Part shown: in pieces, positions 22,811-33,694 of the stretch | Position numbering within the stretch: the first letter of the stretch is position 1 | Layout: the number at the start of each line of letters is the position of its first letter | Assembly: GCA_037576215.1 (NCBI GenBank) | Contig: JBANDB010000010.1 | Location: forward strand, 682,001-746,000 | Source of the DNA: Armillaria gallica | Lineage: Eukaryota > Basidiomycota > Agaricomycetes > Agaricales > Physalacriaceae | DNA: 64,000 bases | Direction: 5' to 3' | The notes under the pieces: generated by a model | Seen by the model: only the letters and a program-made list of their open reading frames with translations | Told to the model about the DNA's origin: nothing | The model's database searches: none | Program-made: the position numbers and the translations under genes

Positions 22811-24259
22811 TCACAAACACTGGCTGTACTAGAGTCGGAATTTTGTCAGCATGCAAGACGACGATGTTTCGGGATGCGGAACATACGTAGTCATTGAGCT
22901 TCGTACATGTAAACGGCGAAGCACAAGCGGTTGGTCCCGTGTACCTGCACAATCCATCAGATATTACGACAGTAATCTTGAACCAAACACCAACGTTGCA
23001 CCACCACACTGTCCAAATTGCGCAACGGAAGCGCCGGAAGACGGGGTAGTTGCAGCAGCCGAACTCGTAGAAGCAACTTTGCTGGTAGATGGACCAGGAG
23101 CCACCGTAGAAGCGGCTTTGCTAGTGGACGGCGCAGCAGGTGCCGATGAAGGCGCAGGGGCGGTATTGTTACCACTGCAACTGAACACAGAAGGCCCTGG
23201 ACAAAGAGGTGTTCATGAGTTGATTTCAGGCATGCGACTTTCGTACCTGGAATGGTGTACCCGGACAGCGGCTGGTAGATGTTGATTTTTATGCCAGGAT
23301 CGGTACCTGTTTGGGGAGGTAAGATAGAAAACGGGCCCAAAACAAATAGATTACCGGAGTATGCGCCAGGGAAGGACACTGTTGCTGGCGATGCACTACC
23401 ACCTCCAGTGATTTGTATTTGCGCACATTCCATCTAAAGGCAAGGGGGTTAGTGTCCTAAAGAATTGAAAAATCAAATGATGCACTCACGTAAAGTTGTG
23501 CGCCAGGATAACTTGACGCGGCGTGCAGAGCTACGGTCGAAATAAGCAAACCCTTCGAAATCTCGGCTGGACAAAATGTTTACCAATGATTTCTACCCGC
23601 AACAAGTACTGTCCGGCGGGGATGCAGCTTGGAATAGTGAAACTGACCTTGCCCTTGTTGGCTATAAGGGTGTCCACAGCCCACACGCCGTTGGAGTAGC
23701 CGTCTTGGTAGATCTTGAACCATTGGAGGCCTGTTACTGTGCTCTGAGTAGCACTGGGAACCTTAGCCCTAAGAATTAAGAGGGTAAGAACAACTGCGGA
23801 TGAAAGAACGAGAAACTGACAGATATGCTAGGATTGGGCCTTTGTGAGATGCATCGATAGGATCTGCTGGGTCGCTAGGATCAGCCCCAGCCAGAGTGTG
23901 GTGCCACTCTGCGGTGACTTGGGAGCCCGCCGGAACAGGGATAATAGTAGTTGACATCGGTTGGTGGTATGGATTTATTCCACCATTGCAGATGACGTCG
24001 TTTGAGGTGACATCCGTGATAGGCTAGGATGAATTTCATGAATACGCAAAGTCACCGACTTTGGTTGGTGAAAAGACATACACCGTCGTAGTCGGGAACA
24101 CGAATGCCGACTTCGTGTCCTTGGTCTACGCCATTGACATAGAGCTCCTGTAAAGACATTAACGCTAGAGAAGCAGATAGTGTAGCAATAGCATACTTGG
24201 AAGATAGTATGTGCCGAGACACTCGCAGCGTAGAATAGAAGAGTAAGGTACGTAAACAT
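22811..24259 (-). CDS. AA9 lytic polysaccharide monooxygenase with CBM1
   Basis: Copper enzyme that oxidatively cleaves cellulose; secreted. Signal peptide [16 protein letters not shown] is cleaved before HTIFQ, placing the copper-binding His at residue 1. Subsequent exons give [57 protein letters not shown] (second copper His), [56 protein letters not shown] (second-sphere His, axial Tyr), then [21 protein letters not shown] Ser/Thr/Pro linker leads to a CBM1 (QFGQCGG ... [24 protein letters not shown]). At least eight introns; all joins keep frame. The CBM1 join after QCGG implies an ATLV insertion before YTGP. The copper site is complete, so activity is expected. Confidence 0.92.
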
Positions 24260-24310
24260 AATGGAGACTGACAAGGCTTGAGAAATCTTGCGCGTAATAA
24301 GCCTTCTGCT

Positions 24311-24328
24311 TTATATGCATATATAATG
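24311..24328 (-). promoter_or_regulatory. TATA-like element of the AA9-CBM1 gene
   Basis: ttatatgcatatataatg about 50-65 bp upstream of the start codon at 24259; conserved in the duplicated copy. Confidence 0.5.
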
Positions 24329-24764
24329 GAGTGACATCAGTTCTCAATAGGTAGACGGATATGTCAGGAAGGGAGTGAGGGTTATTCATCGGAACGCTCG
24401 TGTCGGGGAATCAATGAATAGGAAGAAAGGATTGGATGAACTCCGGGGATGAATGTATACAGTAGTCCGGTGCATGGACCTCGCGCATGATCGTCGGGAT
24501 TTAGAGATCAAGGTCTAATCGTTCCGAAAATGACAGATTTCGCGCCTATGGATCAGATATCGAGAGAATGAAGGGGTAACTGAGGTTCCGGTGATCTACT
24601 TGGTGCTTGAAAACACAAAGGCGCCACCCACATGTGGCTTATTATGCTGATCAATCTTCCCACTGCTGTCTGGTTATCAAGATCAGGACCTTTTGGGGAA
24701 GGAATAATTCACGGAGAAATAGGCTCGCCCGTGTTATTCTCTTCCGGCTTTAGTATCCCGTCCT
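24329..24764. promoter_or_regulatory. AA9-CBM1 upstream region
   Basis: About 440 bp between the AA9-CBM1 core promoter and the VPS37 stop codon, shared with copy 1 of the duplication. No ORF is supported; it presumably carries cellulose-response sites, but none can be named with confidence. Confidence 0.35.
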
Positions 24765-25490
24765 TCAGTCATCTCTCCAAACAACTTGGCCATTTGCCCA
24801 GCGGTCACCCCATATGACGCGTTTGTGATATGTCTTACGCAAATCTTTGAACTCCTTGACAAAGTCTTCGATATCTCTGCCGTTTGGTGTACCGGTTCCC
24901 GATGATGCATCAAAAGGTAGCGGCCTCTGCTGCTGGACAAATGCAGAAGCAAGAGCTTCGGAAGCATCGTCCTGAGCCGTCGTAGCATGTCGTAATCGCA
25001 TAAGCAAGAATTGAGGTGTGAAACGCTGGTGTCTTGTCAGTATCGCGGTCGATGCAGGCGTCACGGACGGACCTGGTAGACATCCTTTTGCTCCTTCTCC
25101 AGCTCTTTCCACCTAGCCTCAAGAGCCTTGGATTCGTCGAAGGCCTCTTTGGTTTCTGATCGCAAGGCATGCAGACTATCTTGCAGCGTCAGATTGTTCT
25201 CTGATGATACGAGTAAGACGCCGAGTAATTATCGAGGATAAACTGCATACTAGCAATTGCCTCGTTCGCCATGCCTAGCTCAGCTTGAGCTTGAAACATC
25301 GCCTTGACACGAGGAAGTGAGTGGAATACAGCCTGAAAATATGTGTGGTCGGATAGCAAGTCTTCCAAATCTTCGCGACTGCGAAAGGCACATCAGTCAG
25401 CCAAGCAGTATTAGACGGATAATTCCCGTACGATAGATGAGCGAGCTCGGGAAAATCATGCAGGAGCTGGGTAGAGAAGTCAGAGGACAT
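24765..25490 (-). CDS. VPS37: VPS37-like ESCRT-I subunit (Mod_r domain)
   Basis: Component of ESCRT-I, which sorts ubiquitinated cargo at endosomes. Exons join as LHDFPELAHLS|REDLEDLLSDHTYFQAVFHS, then NEAIA|KNNLTLQDSLHALRSETKEA and EKEQKDVYQ|RFTPQFLLMRLRHATTAQDD. Long amphipathic helices fit the Mod_r coiled coil (residues about 15-150). The C-terminus DFVKEFKDLRKTYHKR is the typical Vps37 end. The start at 25490 is 47 bp from the RRP40 start on the other strand, a shared promoter. Its last codons were copied into the duplicated AA9 block. Confidence 0.85.
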
Positions 25491-25537
25491 GGCGGAACGA
25501 GATCAAGGGTGAATTTCCTTCTTTGCACTGGACGGCC

Positions 25538-26380
25538 ATGTCCATCGTCGTCCCCGGAGAGCATGTCCCTGCTCAACACGTCAATCTCAAGCTGGGCCCT
25601 GGCCTCATTCAGCTATCCCAGACGTCTACGCCAAAGAGCAGTATAATTTCGACGCGGGCAGGCACACTTCACCATTCCGCCAATGGGAGCAAATGGTGGG
25701 TAGAGAGTAATGCCAGACGGGTACGTTCTTTCATCTGTACACGAGTATTGGTCTTCAATGTGGTTTCTAGTATGTTCCTGCACCCCAGGAATCCGTCATT
25801 GGCGTCGTGACCCAAAAGGCCGGTGAAGGATTCCGTGTCGACATTGGTTCAGCCCATCCAGCGTCTTTGGACGGACTGGCATTCGAAGGAGCGTCAAAAA
25901 GAAACCGTCCCAACCTAAAGGTGTGTTCGATATGACTACTTTTATATGTTATATAATGTTTCGTAGATTGGCAGCTTGGTCTATGCAAGAGTTTCGCTTG
26001 CCCACAAAGATATGGAACCTGAGCTTGAATGCTTCGACGCTCAAACACGAAAATCTGAAGGATTTGGAGAGCTGAAAGGTGGTTTCATGGTACGATGCAG
26101 TTTGGGCATGTGTCGAAAGTAAGGATTTACAACTCTTCTCGCGATTGCTACACTAATCAACCCCCCCAGACTCCTTGATCCTAACAATTTCTTACTGCCT
26201 CTCTTGGGCGCCAAAATACCACTTGAAGTCGCGGTCGGTGTGAACGGTCGAGTATGGATCAATTCAAAGGAGACGAGACACACGATCGCCATAAGTCGAT
26301 GCATAGAAGCTGCTGATCCTGATGGCGAAGGTATGGGAGAGGCCGAGATTAAGAGATTTATGGGGACGCTGGACATATAA
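25538..26380 (+). CDS. RRP40: RRP40, exosome cap subunit
   Basis: S1/KH cap subunit of the RNA exosome (EXOSC3 in animals), nuclear and cytosolic RNA decay and rRNA processing. Exons 25538-25720, 25771-25920, 25967-26118, 26170-26380 give 231 residues, the normal length. N-terminal IVVPGEHVPAQHV and LGPGLIQL; S1 domain SVIGVVTQKAGEGFRVDIGS, LAFEGASKRNRPNLK, GSLVYARV; KH-like region KDMEPELECFDAQT, GGFMVRCSLGMCRKLL, VAVGVNGRVWINSKE. No frame problems. Confidence 0.95.
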
Positions 26381-26451
26381 AATGTATGTAGGCTGTTCCC
26401 TGTCTCTGTGGTTAGGATTGAAGCAGGTTTACTAGTATTACTTACTCACAC

Positions 26452-27111
26452 CTAATCGTCCGCCAACCTTGGCCGTTTCCTGGGACGACCGGTCGATGTG
26501 GCTACGGACACAGAGTCGTCGTCGCTCACAGTCCCGGCGCTTCTGTTACGATTCTGGGCCCTCTTCTTCCTCGAATACTCGCGGTCCCGTATCAGTTTGT
26601 TCGCGTGTGCTTGAGAAGTTTGTGTTTGCGTAGCAGGTGGTACGGTAACTGTGGTGACTCCTCCTGCAGACAGCTTGCCAGAATCTTCATTCTCTGAAAC
26701 TTCCCCCAAAAGATCCAGCGACTAGAGCAATGAATACCGAGCAACGGTAGAGAATGAATATCCTATGTACCTTCTGTATTGTCAGACTGCTGTTTGAAAA
26801 CACACGATCTTGGTCGGCGACTTCATATCTCTTTCGCCCTGTAGTCTGGTTCTTGAGGAAATTGTCGAAACCATGAATGATGTTGCCACCGTGCTGAGCA
26901 ATAGTCTCGGTAAGATATTGTCCTTCTAACTTGTATATATGGGACTCTATTTGTGCCTATGAGAAGGGTAAGAAAGCGAAGAACTGAGGCGCTAGGTACG
27001 CACCAGATTTTTGTCGGACTCCCGTTTCTTGGGAAGAGCCAATGCCAGCTCTCTCTTGAGGGTCTCGTACCGCGTCTTGTCGTCGATTTCAGCAGCGGGC
27101 TGCGTTGCCAT
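26452..27111 (-). CDS. EAF6: EAF6, NuA4 acetyltransferase subunit
   Basis: Small subunit of the NuA4 histone acetyltransferase complex (MEAF6 in animals). Exon 1 starts MATQPAAEIDDKTRYETLKR and ends at DKNL; exon 2 gives AQIESHIYKLEGQYLTETIA, GGNIIHGFDNFLKNQ and RDRVFSNSSLTIQ-like sequence (DQDRVFSNSSLTIQK), the conserved core of the family; exon 3 continues SLDLLGEVSENEDSG and a basic tail ending RPRKRPRLADD. Length about 180 residues. Divergent from RPT5 with 113 bp between starts. Confidence 0.9.
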
Positions 27112-27224
27112 CGTGAAAGTGCCAGGAAAGGGGCGGTGTTTGGTCGTGCTTGGCTGCGACCGACTGTACGCGTCACTGTCGCGTTCGCAGACTATTTTGC
27201 CTCCTCCCAACTTCTTCTATCATC

Positions 27225-28801
27225 ATGTCATCTGCTGCACCCCCGCCAGAGCCGCCGTCTAACCCCAACCCGGAGAAACAGCCAGAGGACTCTACCTCCC
27301 CTGCTCAAGGTGAAGACGCAGCCATGGACACGACGCCCGACCAACCGCCAGAGGAAACCTGGGAGGACATTCCCGAAGATATCATGTCGCTCAGCACAGA
27401 CGAAATTCTAACCAGGATACGGTTAATAGACAATGATATTAAGGTGCGTTATGAGGGCTCTCTTCATGCGAACTGCCTTTCTCATTCATCTTACAGGTTA
27501 TGCGTTCAGAGACGCTACGATTACAGCACGAACAAAGTGTAATGAAGGAGAAGATTCGTGACAACGGGGAGAAGATCAAGCAGAATAAGGTCCTGCCATA
27601 CCTTGTTGGTAACGTTGTCGAGGTGAATAACATCTGTTATGAACCTTGTCGTGATCTGACGTCTTTTAGATTCTCGACGTTGACCCCGAGGGCGAGGAGG
27701 ATGGTGCTAATCAAGACCTCGATTCCATGCGTAAAGGAAAATGTGCCGTCATCAAAACTTCTACTCGCCAAACCGTCTTCCTTCCCTTGATAGGTCTTGT
27801 TCCCCCGGAGAAACTCAAACCAGGCGACCTCGTCGGTGTCAACAAAGACTCATATCTCGTCCTTGATACACTTCCTGCAGAGTACGACTCTCGCGTGAAA
27901 GCTATGGAAGTTGATGAACGTCCCACGGAGAAGTATACAGATATCGGTGGTCTGGAAAAACAGATCGAGGAGCTCATGGAGGCTATCGTATTACCTATGG
28001 AGCACGCCGAGAAGTTCAAAACACTCGGCATCCGTCCTCCAAAGGGCTGCCTGATGTATGGTCCCCCTGGTACTGGAAAGACGCTTCTCGCACGAGCATG
28101 CGCTGCCCAAACACAGGCATGTTACCTCAAGCTTGCTGGACCTTCACTGGTGCAGATGTTTATCGGTGACGGCGCTAAGCTGGTACGGGATGCGTTTGCT
28201 CTTGCCAAGCAGAAAGCGCCAGCTATCATTTTCATTGATGAATTGGATGCTATTGGTACGAAACGATTCGACTCGGAGAAGAGTGGTGATCGCGAGGTAC
28301 AGAGAACGATGCTTGAGTTGCTCAACCAACTCGATGGCTTCAGCAGTGACGAGCGAATCAAAGTGCGTTTTCTTTTACTACGTTTTTGTTCTCCATTCAT
28401 CGTCTTGCCAGGTCATAGCTGCGACGAACCGAATCGATATCCTAGATCCCGCCCTTCTTCGTTCCGGTCGTCTAGATCGTAAGATCGAGTTCCCTTTGCC
28501 AAACGAATCTGCTCGTGCGCGTATTCTGGAGATCCATTCACGGAAGATGACGGTTTCCCCTGAAGTTAACTTCGATGAGTTGGCAAGGAGTACGGATGAA
28601 TTCAACGCCGCGCAGCTAAAGGCGGTCTGTGTTGAAGCAGGAATGATCGCGCTGAGAGAAGGTGCTTCTAAGCTTGGGCACGAGCATTTCTTGAGCGGTA
28701 TATCGGAAGGTACGTTCTCTGTATCGCACGCGTCTTCCCTTGCTGACTATTTTTTAATAGTACAAAGCAAGAAGAAGAACGACCTCATGTACTTTGCATA
28801 G
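27225..28801 (+). CDS. RPT5: RPT5, 26S proteasome regulatory ATPase
   Basis: AAA+ ATPase of the proteasome base (PSMC3). Exons 27225-27443, 27497-27622, 27670-28362, 28412-28709, 28761-28801 give 458 residues. An acidic N-terminus and coiled coil ([20 protein letters not shown]) precede the OB domain. The AAA domain has Walker A GPPGTGKT, Walker [12 protein letters not shown], the arginine-finger region [15 protein letters not shown] and the second region of homology. The C-terminus is DLMYFA: the usual HbYX tail (Tyr next to last) has Phe at that position. No frame problems. Confidence 0.96.
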
Positions 28802-29046
28802 TTTAATGGCATTCGGGCTGGCTTTCATATGCTCCCTTTACACGAACACATGGAGTGAACGTTCCTGACCTTAACTATCTCTCATATGATGGGTAGATTT
28901 TATCCTCTTGAAATTTGCTCTGCATCTCCAAGGAATCGCCAGCTCTTCTGATTCGTTAACAGTACCATCAAATGTCGCCATATAATATATGCCAATAATT
29001 CCACACACTAACTATACAAATTCACCCAGGTATCAAACGGGCACCT
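28802..29046. other. Convergent 3' UTR interval
   Basis: Between RPT5 and the CoA-binding protein; no ORF. Confidence 0.4.
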
Positions 29047-29626
29047 TCAAAGCTGGCTACGTATGCCATCTCCTTCCACAAGGATACAAGGACCTCCGTA
29101 AATTACACGATCCGCTAGCCCGTTCTCTTTGATGTATTCAACGACTGCAGCGTCCTCAGCTCCTGGCTGCAGCCAAAGGGCTGGCACGGAGAGCTCTTTG
29201 GCCTCCTTCAATATCTCAAGAGTGATCTATGAGTCGAACTTGATAAGTTGACTGATGAAATGAGAATCATATGCCTTGCCTTGGCGTTGGTTATGACACT
29301 AATGGACGTCTGGTCGGGCGCAGAGAGTTCGCTGATCTTCTGGACCGTAGCAATCCCTTCTAGCTCTGACTCCTTCTGTATACGAACAATGAGAACCCAA
29401 CCGAACGCGGGGAAGGAGAACAAACCGGGTGCACGGGTTTAACATCCAAATCCCGAGCTTGATACCATTTCAAGACCTTGCGCAAGCATCAACAAGAGCG
29501 GGTGCATGCATCGGTATAGCTTACCTTTGTACCGAACTTGGTCTGATCCTTGGACGCGCCAACGACAGCAAAAGACGGTGAAGAGAGGAAGACCTTTTGG
29601 ATAGCGCGGATTGATTCTGAAGACAT
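29047..29626 (-). CDS. CoA-binding domain protein (YccU-like)
   Basis: Small Rossmann-fold protein of the CoA_binding_2 family. Four exons: SIRAIQKVFLSSPSFAVVGA, SKDQTKFGTK|VLKWYQARDLDVKPVHP, then ELEGIATVQKISELSAPDQT, SVITNAK|ITLEILKEAKELSVPALW, LQPGAEDAAVVEYIKENGL, YGGPCILVEGDGIRSQL. About 140 residues, the usual length. The last intron (29227-29279) has a GC donor (AAG|GCAAGG), which the conserved join demands. Role in cells is not established. Confidence 0.85.
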
Positions 29627-29934
29627 GATTTTATGGAATAGCATATGATGATGCAGCTAGCTGCTCGTATTTATATGATTGCGTGGTGTCCGTGTAAGAT
29701 CAGTAATGCTCCCATCATCCCGTGCAAGGATCTGTAAGACGATCACGTTGACAGTTGCAAGAGCGGACGTCATCCTGGCCAAATCTGGCGTTTCAAGTTC
29801 TCCCCGACTCTTTCCGAAACACTCAACGAAGTCTGTATTGCTCGCTGCAATGTGCGATGAGAGCGTTATAGCGGAAACAAGGACCAGGGATTGAATTCAA
29901 GATTGATTTTGACGGGTGTCATTATATCTAGTAC
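29627..29934. other. Short intergenic stretch
   Basis: About 300 bp separating the CoA-binding gene start from the cysteine synthase stop. No ORF supported. Confidence 0.35.
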
Positions 29935-32111
29935 TTATGCGCTTGGCTGCAGAAGCAGGTCCTCTACGATGCTCTGATTAACGGGTATACCAGCTTTGGC
30001 AAGGTATCCATCATTCCTGAGTCAGTATCAGCCACCAACACACTAGCATCGAAGACATGGCTTGCTTACCAGAACTATGAATCACAACACAGTAAGTTTT
30101 GGTGAGACGCTACAAAAACTCCGAACGGAAAACACACCTTCGAATAATGGCGATTACCAGAATCACATCTGATGACGCTTTAGACTTGAAGCATCCAAAA
30201 ATGACAAGATGGCAAAAACGCACAAGATTGTAACAATTGTCTGGCCTTCTTTCCATCCCATCTTCTTTGCGAGTTTTATGCAGGCAACAAGATTACACGC
30301 ACTACTGGAACCGAGGAAGAGACCATCATTTTCAACGAGATACCGAGACATGCTGACGGCTTCAGCATCCGTTATTCTACTTTTGTGTTAGGATCATCTG
30401 AGTATAGTCCACAGCTAGACCTTACCGAAACGCGTCGTCGATGATAGGCAGTGCTAGTTCGATGTTTTTTGTCAATCGATTGATACCGCTGTAGGTGTTT
30501 GAATCAACACGAAGCATTGCGAAAATCTCGAAAGAAAAAACTGACATTCCCTCGACAACGGTGTCTACTTGATGGCGTCTTTTTGTTCCTTCACTTTCTC
30601 TCGAGTCAAACATGACATCGTGCTTGACCTGCGAGAGACATCAGTATGAGTGCGTTATGTTCCGAGTTTGCCTATCACTTTATTATACAAGCCACTGCCT
30701 TCTGGGTCTGTCAGAGCCACGACCACATCTTCGTTCATAGACTTGACATATTGACCTATACCAGCAATGGTACCTCCCGTTCCTACATATTACATTAGCG
30801 ATCTGCCACAATACTTGAAGCGGAAACACTGACCTGCCCCGCTCACAAATGCATCCAGACGGCCATTAGTTTGTCGCCATATTTCTGGACCCGTCCCTTC
30901 AAAGTGGGCATTGAAATTGCTTAGGTTCTGCAGGGGCCTTGACTGTCAGTCCCCCATCCGTCTGACATAGTGATGGAGCCATACTTCAAACTGATCGGCG
31001 AAATAGCCTCGCGGCTTCAGAGCAGATTGTTCGTGCTTGAGCAGGTCCGCATCGTCATCATCGGACTCTGTCGAGACTACGACAGTGGATGAAGAAGAAG
31101 ACACCAGGTGCGGACGGGAGGAGGGCTCTTCTTTTCCGAATTCCAGAGCTCGTTGACGAGCGATGTTCTAGTAAGAATGCGTCCAAAAACAGATCGGGAG
31201 ACAAAAGTATCAGGATTTCTTACCACATACTACGAGATACATATCAGACTGCGACAAGTAACCAATGAAAATGAATACTGACCTGCTTTTGTCGACGATG
31301 CTCGCCGGACGCACCCTTTGCACGTCTGCGCCAAGGGAGAGGAGGGCTTTTACCTTTTCTTCGGCAACATCATCAGGCATTATGATGGCTGATTTACGGG
31401 GTCATTGACGTGCAAATGGACGGTGTGGACACGCACTAGCATCATAACCTCTGTCAAAAAATTAAGATAGGCATAGCATACACATCATACTGCTGCTCAC
31501 CTAGCACGAGCAATGGTAGCAATAGATATTCCAGTAGATCCGACTGTTCCTTCAAATATCCTCGAGCCTGTATGTGGGTGTATCAAACCTTGCCGCTCTG
31601 CATCGTCAATCACTTGAAAAATGAAGTCAGCGTCTGGCAAGCCGTGGATGTATGGCGCGAAGTACTCCTCAGCGCGACGCGATCCTTGACGCTTCCACCA
31701 GGATTGAGGAACTTTGATAAATTAGACAATGGACACAAAAGATATAAGAAAAGTGCCAACCTCAGCCTTTCCTAATATCTCGACACCCAACGCGTTGCTC
31801 AGGGAATTGATTCTGACCAACGGCGTATTTCCTGCCCATGGGATCAGTACCAGTCAAGTTGAGAAGACTTTGTGGTATGCACCGATTAAGCCTGTGACGC
31901 CCTTGAGCACCTCATCGCTTCTCAACTCGATGGGACGCGCTTCAAACTGGGCGGCGATGCGCTCTTGTTTTCGTCTCTGAAAAAACAAGGCAATGGAAGT
32001 GGATGTCAAGGAAAGAGAAAAGCCTAGGAAAAGGTCGTATATAACATGTCGGACCGTTGGGGGAGACGGTATCCTCCACCACAAAGGCAGCCGAGTGAAG
32101 ATCCATTCCAT
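29935..32111 (-). CDS. Cysteine synthase-like PLP enzyme (O-acetylserine sulfhydrylase family)
   Basis: PLP-dependent beta-family enzyme, closest in layout to fungal membrane/mitochondrial cysteine synthase 2 (yeast YGR012W type). N-terminal transmembrane helix (YDLFLGFSLSLTSTSIALFF, about residues 25-45), then GLIGNTPLVRINSLSNALG, the PLP-lysine motif NPGGSVKDRVALR, EGTVGSTGISIATIARARG, RVRPASIVDKSQ, an acidic/Ser-rich insertion (SSSSSTVVVSTESDDDDADL), FEGTGPEIWRQTNGRLDAFV, GAGTGGTIAGIGQYVKS and VENDGLFLGSSSACNLVACI. The C-terminal join SKFWNDGYLAKAG requires a 5-nt exon at 30070-30074. Many introns; internal joins near 30600 and 31150-31260 are less certain. Confidence 0.85.
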
Positions 32112-32126
32112 GTTCAAGTCTCGCAG

Positions 32127-33694
32127 ATGACGTCACTGCTGCTTTTTTCAATACCAAGCCCCTATCTCCACCTTTTTTTTCATGACCTTGTTTCGGCCTT
32201 TGAGTTCGTCGCTCCGTGCAGTCTCAGGATCGCTACTAGGTTGTCATCTACAAGTGCTGAAGGATCTTACAAGGATATCTCGGTCGGTCCAGACGGAAAA
32301 CTTCGCGTCGGCAAGTTGATTTTTGTCGAAGAGCCACTCGGTTTGCCGGCCAAGGAATGTTATGGCTGGCCTCACCTCGAGTTCAATGAATCCATCGGTC
32401 CAGATAACCGTTATGTCATCTCTAGAAAGCTCGGCTGGGGAATGTCTTCAGTACTTGGCTTGCACTCGATAAAATGTATGCGCCACAGTTGTCTTGACAA
32501 CATTCTCAATGACATATCCAGAGAAAACTCGTATGTTGCCCTCAAGGTCCTTAACGGCCATCACACCAACCTCGTCGAACAAAATCTCGTTTGGGAACTC
32601 AAAGTTCTCGAACGCGTATCGTCGCCGTCGAGTCCACACTGTCTTGGCCTCTTGTCACATTTCACCTTTCCCGGCAAAGGCAACGCAGGACAGCACCTCT
32701 GCCTCGTCACCAAGGTTCTCGGCGGAGACGTAAAGTCGCTATTCTTGAAACGCGGCATTTTCCCGCTTCCTCTTGCTAAGCGCATTCTCCTTCACTTGCT
32801 TCGTGGTATCGCCCATGTACACAGTTGCGGCGTCGTGCACACCGATGTGAAGCACGACAATATTTTTTCGACACGCCGTTAACCACTGACGACTTTGACG
32901 CACTTGTCGCGTCCGACCCACCGCGTCGACATCCGCCTGAAGCCTCTCACGATGGGTTGTCGGTACAAGCCGCGGTCTCTCAGCTACTCCCGCTTCCTAC
33001 TCTACAGGAGGCCATACAGCTAAATTTCCTGCTGGCAGACTTTGGCAGCGGTAACTTCCAAAAGCTTCGCACATAAGTTACTTCATTAAAATAAATCGCT
33101 CTTACAGCCCAACCCCTCTTCATCCAAACCCAAACGAAATTTCTGCTCCGCAGCTTCGTCCTCCGGAAATAATGATCGGAGGACCATGGGATGCCAAGGT
33201 GGATATATGGGCGTTCGGATGTTTGGTGCGGGATTTTGCTCTTCTGTTCACCGCTACTTGTATCGACGAGCCCTTGTACAAGATCTTTGAACTCATCACC
33301 GGTCGTGGCCTCTTCAAATATGAGCCCGATCTAATGTACAATCTGGACGAGCCAAATTTTATGCTGTACCAGATGATATGCTACACAGGCGAAGACTTTA
33401 GAGCAGAGCAGCTCTCAGTCAGCCCATTGGCTGCCCAATTCTTCGATTCAACGTGTGCGTTTGCAATCATCGAATCTCCACTGACGTTCATTTTCCCATG
33501 CAGGTAACCTCAAAGCCAATCCGCCGCTCTTCGATTACCCTTTCGAGATATCCCTCAGGAGCTACAAAGTCATAGAAGAGGCGGACGTTCTTTCCGCGGC
33601 TGCTTTCATGCGCAGGTGTTTGCGCCTGGATCCTACCAAACGGGCCAGCGCCGCTGAGTTGCTTTCTGATCCATGGTTCGACGGAGTTGAATAG
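32127..33694 (+). CDS. SRPK-like serine/threonine kinase
   Basis: SR-protein-kinase-type domain of the fungal-expanded group. A presequence-like N-terminus (LRIATRLSSTSAEGSY) precedes the glycine loop KLGWGMSS, WLALDKI|ENSYVALKVL (catalytic Lys), the catalytic loop HTDVKHDN, LLADFGS (Asp of DFG), PQLRPPEIMIGGPWDAKVDI, WAFGCL|IFELITGRGLFKY and the C-lobe end CLRLDPTKRASAAELLSDPW. Introns: one after WLALDKI, 33051-33106, one after FGCL and one near 33450-33505. Three single missing bases (about 32455, 32868 in a T run, and 33110) break the frame in the assembly. All catalytic motifs are otherwise present. Either an error-affected live gene or a young pseudogene; the same defect in essential neighbours favours the first. 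Confidence 0.8.

Larger units (their letters stand above)
22659..24780. repeat. Segmental duplication, copy 2 (complete form)
   Basis: Contains the complete AA9-CBM1 gene, its upstream region and the terminal codons of VPS37. Homologous to 20943-21990, which lacks an internal segment of about 1 kb. Head-to-tail arrangement on the same strand. Confidence 0.85.
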
